From Croceibacterium sp. (GTDB lineage Bacteria; Pseudomonadota; Alphaproteobacteria; Sphingomonadales; Sphingomonadaceae): 60,016 nt of DNA. Below, piece by piece: positions 46,333-53,763 of the stretch. The first letter of the stretch is position 1, and every line of letters starts with the position of its first letter. The position numbers and the translations under genes were made by a program. Below the pieces are notes generated by a model. The model was not told where the DNA came from, did no database searches, and saw only the letters and a list, made by a program, of their open reading frames with translations. The DNA is taken from NCBI GenBank assembly GCA_025450635.1, contig JANWHA010000002.1:1-60016 (forward strand), given 5' to 3'.

Positions 46333-46938
46333 ATGACACGCCATTGCCTCGCTTACGTTGCCGCAGCCGCCCTGACCGCGGCCGCCGCGCCCGCCTTCGC
46401 CCAGGCCGGGCCGCCTCCGCCCGGCGCGATGCCGCCGGGTCCGCCACCCGGTTGGGTTGATCCCCAGGCGCCGCAATATCCGGGTCCGGACGGGATGCCT
46501 CGAGAGGGTTACCGCCACGGCCCGGACGGAGATGGCCCCGACCATGCCGGCGTGCCGTTTCGCCACCCGCTCCCGCCTGGAGCTTATCCGGACGGGCCGG
46601 GACGCTATCCGCCCGGTCCCATGATGCACGGGCCGATGCCCTGGGGCGGACCCGGCCCTTCCTATGGCGGCTATGGCTATGCCTATCAGTACGGCGCAGG
46701 CCCGGCGACGTGCGGCTGCGCGGCCCTGCCTCCGGTCATGTGGGTGCCGGTGCCGGTCGAAACGCGCTATCGCTATTCCGCGCCGATCCGGCACGAAAGG
46801 GAGATCGTCCAGGAACGCGTGGTCCGCGAAAGGGTGGTCGAGACCAGGACCGTTCCGGTCAGGCGCGAAGCCAAATACGTGAAATCCGCGCCGCACCCGA
46901 AGTACACCAAGGATAAGGTCGTCCGGACCACCAAGTAA
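46333..46938 (+). CDS. exported Pro/Gly-rich protein, unknown function
   Basis: 201 aa from ATG 46333 (AGGGGA upstream). A signal peptide (HCLAYVAAAALTAAAAPAFAQ) leads into a low-complexity PPPGAMPPGPPPGW region and repeated Gly/Pro/Tyr/His (about residues 25-120), a CGC motif (ATCGCAALP), then a charged segment of EREIVQERVVRERVVETRTVPV and a basic tail (YVKSAPHPKYTKDKVVR). It resembles unannotated sphingomonad envelope proteins. It converges on the usher gene with a 16-nt gap. Confidence 0.7.
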   Translation: MTRHCLAYVAAAALTAAAAPAFAQAGPPPPGAMPPGPPPGWVDPQAPQYPGPDGMPREGYRHGPDGDGPDHAGVPFRHPLPPGAYPDGPGRYPPGPMMHGPMPWGGPGPSYGGYGYAYQYGAGPATCGCAALPPVMWVPVPVETRYRYSAPIRHEREIVQERVVRERVVETRTVPVRREAKYVKSAPHPKYTKDKVVRTTK

Positions 46939-46954
46939 TCCGACGCTCGCCGGA

Positions 46955-49669
46955 TCAGGGCGAACCGCCGGCCGGCGGGCCGATCCGGAGCGCGGCCACC
47001 TGACTCGCGCGCAAGCGAATCACGCCGAGTTCGGCATCGGTCTTTTCCTCTGACAGAGAGGCGGTCTTGCCGGTATCGCCAGCGGCGCCGAGCGCCCGGG
47101 CGCTGGCTGCCGAGAGGCGCACGCTGTAGTGGCCGTAGGGCACCCGCTCGAACAGGAAGTACCCGTCGTACTCTGTGAGGGTGGTCGAAACGACCTTGCC
47201 GTTCTGGTCGAGCAGTTCAAGGTCAACGCCGGCACTCGGCGTATCTTCGATGCTGTGCAACTCGCCCTCGATCTCGCCCGTGGGCGCGACGCCGATCTCG
47301 AGCTTGGCCGGGGCGCCCGGGCGCGGCGTCACCACGACACCGTTGTTGATTGGCACCAGGAATGGGTCAGGCAGCGTGGATTCGTCGATCCCGATGACCA
47401 CTTTCTCGTAGGGATTGAGGTCTTCGACCACGGCGTGGCCCTTCTTGTCCGTCGGACTGGACGAGCCATACTGCCCGGCGGTTATGCCGACACCCGCGAG
47501 CGCCTCTTCGCCAGGCGAGCGGACGCCGTCGCCATTCTTGTCAAGATAGACGGAGACCGCGGCCTCCCCACGCTCGGCGAGCTTGTTGTTCGAGAACCGC
47601 ACCCCGTGCCCGAACGGATCGGGGCTGAAGCTGAAGGTCAGCCCCAGGTTGGCGCCTATTCCGCCATGGGTGTCGGCGGTGGCCCCGACCGTGAGCGCCA
47701 GCCTGCGGAACTCGCGGACGTAAGCGGCCTGGAAGGTGGTCAGTTTACGCAGCGCCTCGTATTGGGCATCGACACGCAAGTCCGACCGGTCGGTGAGGGT
47801 CTTCTCGACGGTCAACTGCGCGTTGTCCAAACCTGTGCGCCGGCCGCTGAGGCGATAGCTTGCGCTCCCTCTAAGCGACAGGCCAAGAAAGTGGGTGTTG
47901 GCGAGCATCGCGATGCTCGTGCCTTCATCGTCGAGCGAACCGCCGGATACGCTCTTGTTGGTGATTGCGGCCGTCAGCGAAAGGCGCGGGAAGATGATCG
48001 ACGCCCGCGCTAACCATTCGTTAACCATTTGCCCGTCGGTGCGAACGGTTCGCTTGAATCCGAGAGCCACCGGCACCACGCGGCGACCCGAGCCGAGGAC
48101 ATCCTCGATCTCGAGGTTCTGTTCGGAGCGCTCCCCGTCCGGCACCTCACCGCTGGCGAAGCTGCCGTCGAGGAAGAAGCCCTCCGCGGTGATGTTGAGC
48201 TTGCCGATTCGGCCCAGCGCGGTGGCTCGGTAGGCGCGACCCGCGCCGAATTCCTGCGACGCGGTGAGGTCGAACAGCACCGGCCCGAGCGCCCTCTGGA
48301 CGTCGAGCTCGCCATAATTGCGTTGCCGGCCTTCGTAGACCAGCGATTCCGCGGTCGCCCCCAGGACTGTCCGGTCGTCGAGGCCATATTGGGTTCCAAA
48401 CCCGTATTGCCAGCCGCCGTCGAGCGCACTGGGTGGGCCATGAAAGTCGATCAAATCGTGGTTCCGCTGGATGATGCCGGCCCAATACTCGAGCTTGCCG
48501 GGCGCCACGGCGCCATAGCCGACCGGAATCGTCTGCTTTTCACGCCGGACCTGCCCTTGCGGTCCATAGAGAACGACTTCGAGATTGTTGTCGCCGTACA
48601 CCAGGTCGACATCGAACTGGTAGCGCCCGTCAGGCGTGTCGCTCTGGAAGGCCAGCAGCTGCCCGTTGCGGTAGAGCTCGGCGTCCCAACCGAGCGGCAG
48701 CGCGCCGCGCAGGACGGTCTTGCCGAAACTGCTCGAACGGTTGAGCGGGCGGTTGCTGATGAAGGCCCCTCGGCCGATCCCGTCGGCGGCGGCGAGGTTG
48801 CCGGGATAGAGCTCGACATCGCCGACCGCCGCCTGAGTGGCCTTGAGCGGCCCCAGCATGTGTCCCTCTGGATCGTTGCGGAAGGCCCGCACGCGAAGCG
48901 TATCCGGAGCGCCCTGCGAATCGGACGCCAACCGCGCATCGACGCTCGCTCCGGCGACCTCGCCGCTGGCGTAGACCTGGTAGCGGGCGTTGAGCCCGCT
49001 GCCACTGGCGCCGTTGCCGCGCGCGAACCCGAAGTCGACGATCGCATCCACCGACGGTGTCCGCCACGCGCGGTAAGGAACGTTCATGTGGGGAAGATCC
49101 GCCAGATTGAACGTTTTCTGGCCCTGAAGTCGCGCCGCACGACTTTTGCGCTCGATCGCCTCCATGAATGGCAGCGGCTTCTCGCTGTCGAGCTGGAGCA
49201 CGGATTCGTAGAGATTGGGTGTCAGGCTCGCCCCGAGCCAGCTGGCGAGGCTTTTCGTGTCGATGCACCAGCCTTCCGGCGTATCATAAATCTCGCCGGC
49301 CTTGATCGGGCGCTCATTGTTCACGATTTGTACCGTATTTTTCTCGCGGTCGAGGGTGAAGGTCTGGTCCTCCGCGAAAAGCCAACCAGTTGCGCGGCGC
49401 GACTTCTTGTCCAGTCGCACCGGCAGATCGAGGGCCAGGATAATGTCGCCGAAATCGACGCACACACCGCCGTTCGCGAGCTGGTAGCCGCGCAACTCGT
49501 TGTGCATGCGGTATTTCTTCACCTGCAGCTGGAGGATAACCTGGTCGTCTTCGGTTGGCGCCTTGACGCCGCCCGACTGCGCGATGGCCGTTCCGCCAGC
49601 TCCCAGCGCGAGAAAGGCCGCCGCGGCAAGCGCGACGGCCTTGCGGCCGAAATTCTGGAACGGCGACAT
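46955..49669 (-). CDS. fimbrial usher-like outer membrane protein with C-terminal carboxypeptidase-regulatory/SD-repeat-like domains
   Basis: 904 aa with signal peptide (ending GGTAIAQS). The N-domain (about 40-180) has two similar half-motifs around GGVCVDFG and GWCIDTKS. The middle (about 215-690) alternates barrel-like strands; a plug-like portion is DAELYRNGQLLAFQSDTPDGRYQFDVDL. The C-terminus carries a calcium-type repeat VSVYLDKNGDGVRSPGEEALAGV and a carboxypeptidase-regulatory-like fold (GEIEGELHSIEDTPSAGVDLELLDQNGKVV). It lies 31 nt after the chaperone gene. This fits a divergent TcfC/alternative-type usher. Subunit secretion is inferred from context. Confidence 0.75.
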   Translation of the reverse strand: MSPFQNFGRKAVALAAAAFLALGAGGTAIAQSGGVKAPTEDDQVILQLQVKKYRMHNELRGYQLANGGVCVDFGDIILALDLPVRLDKKSRRATGWLFAEDQTFTLDREKNTVQIVNNERPIKAGEIYDTPEGWCIDTKSLASWLGASLTPNLYESVLQLDSEKPLPFMEAIERKSRAARLQGQKTFNLADLPHMNVPYRAWRTPSVDAIVDFGFARGNGASGSGLNARYQVYASGEVAGASVDARLASDSQGAPDTLRVRAFRNDPEGHMLGPLKATQAAVGDVELYPGNLAAADGIGRGAFISNRPLNRSSSFGKTVLRGALPLGWDAELYRNGQLLAFQSDTPDGRYQFDVDLVYGDNNLEVVLYGPQGQVRREKQTIPVGYGAVAPGKLEYWAGIIQRNHDLIDFHGPPSALDGGWQYGFGTQYGLDDRTVLGATAESLVYEGRQRNYGELDVQRALGPVLFDLTASQEFGAGRAYRATALGRIGKLNITAEGFFLDGSFASGEVPDGERSEQNLEIEDVLGSGRRVVPVALGFKRTVRTDGQMVNEWLARASIIFPRLSLTAAITNKSVSGGSLDDEGTSIAMLANTHFLGLSLRGSASYRLSGRRTGLDNAQLTVEKTLTDRSDLRVDAQYEALRKLTTFQAAYVREFRRLALTVGATADTHGGIGANLGLTFSFSPDPFGHGVRFSNNKLAERGEAAVSVYLDKNGDGVRSPGEEALAGVGITAGQYGSSSPTDKKGHAVVEDLNPYEKVVIGIDESTLPDPFLVPINNGVVVTPRPGAPAKLEIGVAPTGEIEGELHSIEDTPSAGVDLELLDQNGKVVSTTLTEYDGYFLFERVPYGHYSVRLSAASARALGAAGDTGKTASLSEEKTDAELGVIRLRASQVAALRIGPPAGGSP

Positions 49670-49700
49670 GATTGCCGGCTCAGGCTGCTATCCGCGAGAC

Positions 49701-50543
49701 CTAGCCGAGCACCGTGTCGATGGAGGCGATCAGCGCGGCGCCGTTTTCGTTTGGCTCACGATATTCGACGCGGACGGGGCCTTTCATGGCCGCTTCCTGC
49801 TGTGGCGTAATCCCAAACGAGGCATGGCGAAGGTTGATTTCCGGGTAGACGCCGATGCCTCGGGCGATGAACACCGGGTCCTTGGCTCCCCTGGGATAGA
49901 CCAGCAGATCGCCATAGACAGATTCGGTGCCGGAGCGGCTCATGTCGACCTCGAACTCGTCTCCCTTTGGGCTGTGCACGATGTGCGGATTGGCCAACGC
50001 GGCCTTCACGGTCAGCTCGCCCTTGCGCACGATGATCGGCATCACGATGCCGTAGATCGGGATCAGGTTGATCGAGATGCCATTCGAGCCTGCCGGCGCC
50101 TCGGCGACCGGATGGACCTTGGGCAGGGCGGCAAAAGCCATGTGCACTCGGTACTCACCATCGGGCAGGTCAGCGCCCGGGCGAACACTGATCCGAATCG
50201 ACTGCGGCTGTGAGGGCGGCAGCGTGACGCGCCGGGGAGCGTAGCGGATAATGTCGAGGGCGGCCTTTTCGGTCGCATTCGCGTCTGCTTCCGCGACCGG
50301 GTCCAGGTCGCCATCTGCATTCATTCGCCGCAACTCGAGCGTGATCCGATAGGTTTCGGCCTCGTTGCCCGTGTTCGAGAGGATGACCTCGCCTCCGCGA
50401 CGCCCGTCGAGCACCAGGCGCGTCGGGGCGATCAGCAGGTTGCCCTGAGCGGCTCCGGCGCCAGGCGTCAGCAGCGCAGCGGCCGCCAATCCGGCAACCG
50501 CTATCTTGGAAATGGTCTGAAAAGACATGCCCTTGCGGCGCAT
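49701..50543 (-). CDS. PapD-like periplasmic fimbrial chaperone
   Basis: 280 aa with signal peptide (ISKIAVAGLAAAALLTPGAGA). Immunoglobulin-like domain 1 begins NLLIAPTRLVLDGRRGGEVILSNTGNEAETYRITLELRRM and contains IIRYAPRRVTLPPSQPQSIRISVRPGADLPDGEYRVHMAF, the subunit-capping G1 strand region of PapD-type chaperones. Domain 2 follows to the C-terminus. ATG 50543 has AGGGGA at about 9 nt; ATG 50528 is an alternative. It lies between the DUF4402 subunit and the usher, all on the minus strand. Confidence 0.82.
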   Translation of the reverse strand: MRRKGMSFQTISKIAVAGLAAAALLTPGAGAAQGNLLIAPTRLVLDGRRGGEVILSNTGNEAETYRITLELRRMNADGDLDPVAEADANATEKAALDIIRYAPRRVTLPPSQPQSIRISVRPGADLPDGEYRVHMAFAALPKVHPVAEAPAGSNGISINLIPIYGIVMPIIVRKGELTVKAALANPHIVHSPKGDEFEVDMSRSGTESVYGDLLVYPRGAKDPVFIARGIGVYPEINLRHASFGITPQQEAAMKGPVRVEYREPNENGAALIASIDTVLG

Positions 50544-50650
50544 GATGCGGTTCCCCTTCCCTGGCCTTCCCCCTTATGGAAAAGCGCGTAGTCGTTATCA
50601 GTGGGTTAGGAGATCTCGGTTAATTCGGCGTAAACCGTGCAAGGCAGGGC

Positions 50651-50687
50651 CCAAAAGAAACGCCCCCGCGCCGGTGGCGCAGGGGCG
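50651..50687 (-). terminator. intrinsic terminator between DUF4402 subunit and chaperone genes
   Basis: On the minus strand the stem is CGCCCC-T-GCGCC / GGCGC-G-GGGGCG (one mismatched pair) with a 3-nt loop, followed directly by TTTCTTTTGG. It lies 43 nt after the subunit stop and about 110 nt before the chaperone ATG. It would reduce read-through so that the subunit is made in excess. Confidence 0.8.
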
Positions 50688-50729
50688 GAGGCCGATGGCC
50701 GCGGCGCATGGAGCGCCGGGCCTGGTCGA

Positions 50730-51248
50730 TCAATTGTAGGCGACGTTGACAGTCAGCGTGCCGGTGTAGTTGCCGGCCGGCTGGCTGGCGCCCACGGCAA
50801 GCGATCCGCCCACGGTGAACGAAGCCGTGCCGGTGCCGCTAAGCGTGGCGGTGTCGGCGGTCAGGCTGGTCTTGAACGCGCTCGCGGTCATCGTGTCGCT
50901 GGCGGCGTCCGTCAGCGTCTCCGAAGCGTTGTTGAAGCGCACGTACACGGTCGCGTTGTTGGCGCCGACGATGTTGAAGGTCGGGGCGTTGGTCGTACCG
51001 CTGCAAACCAGCGAAGCCGGGCACGTGCGCGAACCGTCGGGCGCAACAACCACGCTCGCGGCGCTGGCGCCGGGGGCGATGGTGGCAAAGTCGAGAGTGT
51101 TGTCCGCTGGATCCACAGCAACCGACAGCGCGCTGAGAATGGTGGCCGAAACGTTGGCCGAATCCTGCGTCGCGGCTTGCGCACCCGACGCGATGCCGAA
51201 CGAAGCCACGACGGCTCCCACGGCAGCGTAACGAAGAAGTTTGCTCAT
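50730..51248 (-). CDS. DUF4402-domain exported protein, candidate pilin subunit
   Basis: 172 aa from ATG 51248 with GGAAGGG upstream. The signal peptide (KLLRYAAVGAVVASFGIASGAQA) is followed by a Thr/Ser/Ala-rich beta fold: ATILSALSVAVDPADNTLDFATIAPG, a RTCPASLVCSG cysteine pair (C-x5-C), and the C-terminal strand GNYTGTLTVNVAYN, the typical DUF4402 end. Such proteins are predicted surface or fimbrial subunits. The C-terminal alternating strand could be the part capped by the chaperone. It is the first gene of the chaperone-usher locus. Confidence 0.78.
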   Translation of the reverse strand: MSKLLRYAAVGAVVASFGIASGAQAATQDSANVSATILSALSVAVDPADNTLDFATIAPGASAASVVVAPDGSRTCPASLVCSGTTNAPTFNIVGANNATVYVRFNNASETLTDAASDTMTASAFKTSLTADTATLSGTGTASFTVGGSLAVGASQPAGNYTGTLTVNVAYN

Positions 51249-51294
51249 TATCTGGTCCCTTCCAAGCATATCTTGTCCCGCGAGATAACCCCGC

Positions 51295-51322
51295 CGAACG
51301 GGCCCATTTTTGGCCTCGTTCG
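51295..51322 (-). other. hairpin upstream of DUF4402 gene
   Basis: CGAACG-A-GGCC pairs with GGCC-CGTTCG around a 7-nt loop (10 bp, one bulge), 47-74 nt before the subunit ATG and about 100 nt after the parB stop. With no T-run it is either a weak parB terminator or a leader structure of the subunit mRNA. Confidence 0.45.
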
Positions 51323-51422
51323 CGGTCCCGTTTACGCTGGGGTTTGTTCAGGCTTGGTGGGTGAGCTTGGTTAACGACTACGGGGTTTCCCTTAAGGGTT
51401 TCGACCGCAAAAAGGCTATCAT

Positions 51423-52364
51423 TCAAATGGATGCGCCGGTGAGACGCTGGCAAATCAAATCGAGCTGGTCGAGCGTTCGATAACGAATCGTCACCGCGCC
51501 GGAGCGCGGATCGGCATCGGTAGCGATTCGCACGCTGAGCCCGAGGAACTCTTCGAGATGGTTCTGGACCGCGGCGATGTCGGCATCCGGGGGCGAATCC
51601 TGCGGCGCCCGCGCCTGGCGCCGACCGGTCCCGGCCTTGTCGCGCCGAACCAGCTTCTCGACTTCGCGGACCGAAAGTCCCTCGGCCGCAACTCGATCGG
51701 CCAGCGCGCACGCCTCGGGATGCCCGATCAGCGCGCGCGCGTGGCCCATGTCGAGCCGCCCCGCCGAGAGGTGGTCGAGCACCCCCTCGGGCAAGTCCAG
51801 CAGGCGCTGCATGTTGACGACGTGGCTGCGCGACTTGCCGACCAGTTGCGCGACGGTGATCGGCGGGTATTCCTCGCCCAGGCGCTGGAAGGCGCGCGCC
51901 TCCTCCACCGGGTTGAGGTCTTCGCGCTGGATGTTCTCGATCAAGGCGATCGCCGTCACATCGCGTTCTTCAAGCTCGCGGATTATCGCCGGGATTTCAT
52001 GGAGTTGGGCCCTCTGGGCAGCGCGCCAGCGGCGTTCGCCGGCGACTAGCTGGTAGCGCCCTTCCGTCAGCGGGCGCACAATGACCGGCTGGATCACGCC
52101 GCGCCGGGCGATCGACGCGGCCAACTCGTCGAGCGCGGCTTCGTCGAAGTGCCGGCGCGGCTGGTCCGGATGCGGCTCGATCGAGGCTAGCGGCAGGCTC
52201 GCCAGGCCGGCAGCGCGCGGCCCGATGTCGGCAACGGCCCCGGCCACCTGCGCGGGCGTCACCAGCGGTTCCTCCCGGCGCGCCTCGCCGAGCAGCGCGC
52301 CGAGGCCCCTGCCGAGCTTGCGGCGCGGGGCGCCCTTGGCGGCGGTGTCTTCCTGGGCGCTCAT
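51423..52364 (-). CDS. parB: chromosome partitioning protein ParB
   Basis: 313 aa from ATG 52364 (the track's start is 58 codons early, inside parA). The N-terminus KLGRGLGALLG is the ParA-contact and oligomer region. The CTPase/ParB fold has IEPHPDQPRRHFDEAALDELAASI and GERRWRAAQRA (GxxR motif), then QREDLNPVEEA. The HTH is ITVAQLVGKSRSHVVNMQRLLDLP. The C-terminal dimerisation domain contains NHLEEFLGLSVRI. It binds parS and spreads as a CTP clamp. Overlaps parA by ATGA. Confidence 0.96.
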   Translation of the reverse strand: MSAQEDTAAKGAPRRKLGRGLGALLGEARREEPLVTPAQVAGAVADIGPRAAGLASLPLASIEPHPDQPRRHFDEAALDELAASIARRGVIQPVIVRPLTEGRYQLVAGERRWRAAQRAQLHEIPAIIRELEERDVTAIALIENIQREDLNPVEEARAFQRLGEEYPPITVAQLVGKSRSHVVNMQRLLDLPEGVLDHLSAGRLDMGHARALIGHPEACALADRVAAEGLSVREVEKLVRRDKAGTGRRQARAPQDSPPDADIAAVQNHLEEFLGLSVRIATDADPRSGAVTIRYRTLDQLDLICQRLTGASI

Positions 52365-53137
52365 GCGGCCTTCCTTTCCTGTGGCAGGCGGCGGATCAGT
52401 TCGCGCGCCAGGGCCATATAGGCGCGACTGCCGGCGCACGAGGTATCGTAGACCAACGCCGGCAGCCCGTGACTCGGCGCTTCGGACAAACGGACATTGC
52501 GCGGGATGACCGACTCGAACACCAGGTTGCCGAGGCATTCGCGCACGTCGTCGGCGACCTGATCGGTCAGCCGGTTGCGGCGATCGAACATCGTCAGGGC
52601 GATGCCGATGATCCCGAGATCGGCGTTGAAGCGCTCCTGTACGCGCTCAACCGTTTGTAATAGCTGGCTTAATCCTTCAAGCGCGAAGAACTCGCACTGC
52701 AGCGGTACGAGCAGGGTGTCGGCTGCGGTGAGGGCGTTGAGCGTCAGCAGGCCGAGCGACGGCGGGCAGTCGATGAAGCAGATATCGTGACCATGATGCC
52801 CCGACAGCGCGGTGCGCAGCCGTTGAGCCCGGTCTTCTTCGGCGACCAGCTCGAGCTCGGCGCCGCTGAGGTCCACCGTAGCCGGTAGTAGCTCGAGATT
52901 GGGGATAGACGTGGGAAAGGTGCATTCGTCGATCGAGAGCCCTTCGAGCAGCAAATCGTAGCTCGTCTGGGTGCGATGGGCGCTTTTCAGGCCAAGGCCG
53001 GTGGACGCGTTGCCTTGCGGATCGAGATCGAGCAGCAGCGTCTTCCAGCCCGTCGCCGCCATCGCGGTGGCGATGTTGATCGCCGTGGTGGTTTTGCCCA
53101 CCCCACCCTTCTGGTTGGCGATCGCGATCGAGATCAT
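52361..53137 (-). CDS. parA: chromosome partitioning ATPase ParA
   Basis: 258 aa from ATG 53137. It is a deviant-Walker ATPase with SIAIANQKGGVGKTTTAIN at the N-terminus, LLDLDPQGNASTGLG, and DICFIDCPPSLGLLTLNALTAADTLLVPLQCEFFALEGL. The ParA gradient moves ParB-bound origins. The start overlaps the rsmG stop (ATGA) and its own stop overlaps parB (ATGA); together with mnmG these four genes form one coupled string. Confidence 0.97.
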   Translation of the reverse strand: MISIAIANQKGGVGKTTTAINIATAMAATGWKTLLLDLDPQGNASTGLGLKSAHRTQTSYDLLLEGLSIDECTFPTSIPNLELLPATVDLSGAELELVAEEDRAQRLRTALSGHHGHDICFIDCPPSLGLLTLNALTAADTLLVPLQCEFFALEGLSQLLQTVERVQERFNADLGIIGIALTMFDRRNRLTDQVADDVRECLGNLVFESVIPRNVRLSEAPSHGLPALVYDTSCAGSRAYMALARELIRRLPQERKAA

Positions 53138-53763
53138 GCGCTTGCCGGCCGTCCTGTTCCAGTAACTATTCCCGCCTCGGAATCGGTGACCGAGTGTTCC
53201 ACGTGAAACATCCGGGCCGTATGCGGCGGAAGACTCGCCAATTCTTGCACGGCGGACCGCCCTTTCGGCAACAGCCACAAGGTTTCGTGTGTGGAAAAAC
53301 GGGCGGATAGAGCCAGGAGTTTCGCGAGTGGAGCGAATGCGCGCGCGGAGATCACGCCCGCCGCGAAGCTTTCCGCATGTTCCAGTCTTTTACCGACAAC
53401 CCGGCACTTCGGCAGACCGAGCTCGCCCGCTGCGCGAATCAGCCAGTCGACACGCTTCTTGCGCGACTCGACCAGGACGACCTCAAGATCGATCCGCGCA
53501 GCGGCGACGACCAAGCCGGGAAACCCCGCTCCGGTGCCAAGATCGAGCCAGGGCCCCGTTTCACGTGGAACATGTCTTAATAGCTGGGCGCTGTCCGCCA
53601 GATGACGCAGCCAGATCGAACTCTCGCTGGCCTTGGCGATCAGGTTCTGGCGCGCGTTTTCCTCTGCAACCATCGTCGCCAACCGCTCCAGGCGCGCCAT
53701 CCCGGCCGAATCGGTGAGCGTGACGCAGAAGGCGCGTGCGTCGTCCTCGTTCACCAGAGTCAT
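53134..53763 (-). CDS. rsmG: 16S rRNA (guanine527-N7)-methyltransferase
   Basis: 209 aa. SAM-dependent methyltransferase with [44 protein letters not shown], the [13 protein letters not shown] motif and [24 protein letters not shown] upstream. Two parS-like sequences are embedded in its coding region; they encode MFHVEHS near the C-terminus and HVPRET in the middle, a hallmark of in-gene parS. It overlaps mnmG and parA by 4 nt each. Confidence 0.95.
   Translation of the reverse strand: MTLVNEDDARAFCVTLTDSAGMARLERLATMVAEENARQNLIAKASESSIWLRHLADSAQLLRHVPRETGPWLDLGTGAGFPGLVVAAARIDLEVVLVESRKKRVDWLIRAAGELGLPKCRVVGKRLEHAESFAAGVISARAFAPLAKLLALSARFSTHETLWLLPKGRSAVQELASLPPHTARMFHVEHSVTDSEAGIVTGTGRPASA
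53195..53210. promoter_or_regulatory. parS site 1 (perfect)
   Basis: TGTTCCACGTGAAACA matches the ParB site consensus TGTTnCACGTGAAACA at every position. It lies in the 3' part of rsmG, about 60 nt from parA. Confidence 0.92.
53557..53572. promoter_or_regulatory. parS site 2 (one mismatch)
   Basis: CGTTTCACGTGGAACA differs from the consensus (reverse orientation) only at the first base. It lies inside rsmG, 362 nt from site 1. Confidence 0.82.

Noticed and set aside
48029-49810. 593-aa plus-strand ORF opposite the usher-like gene
   Set aside because: Antisense shadow; the minus strand has a signal peptide and coherent barrel-like strands.
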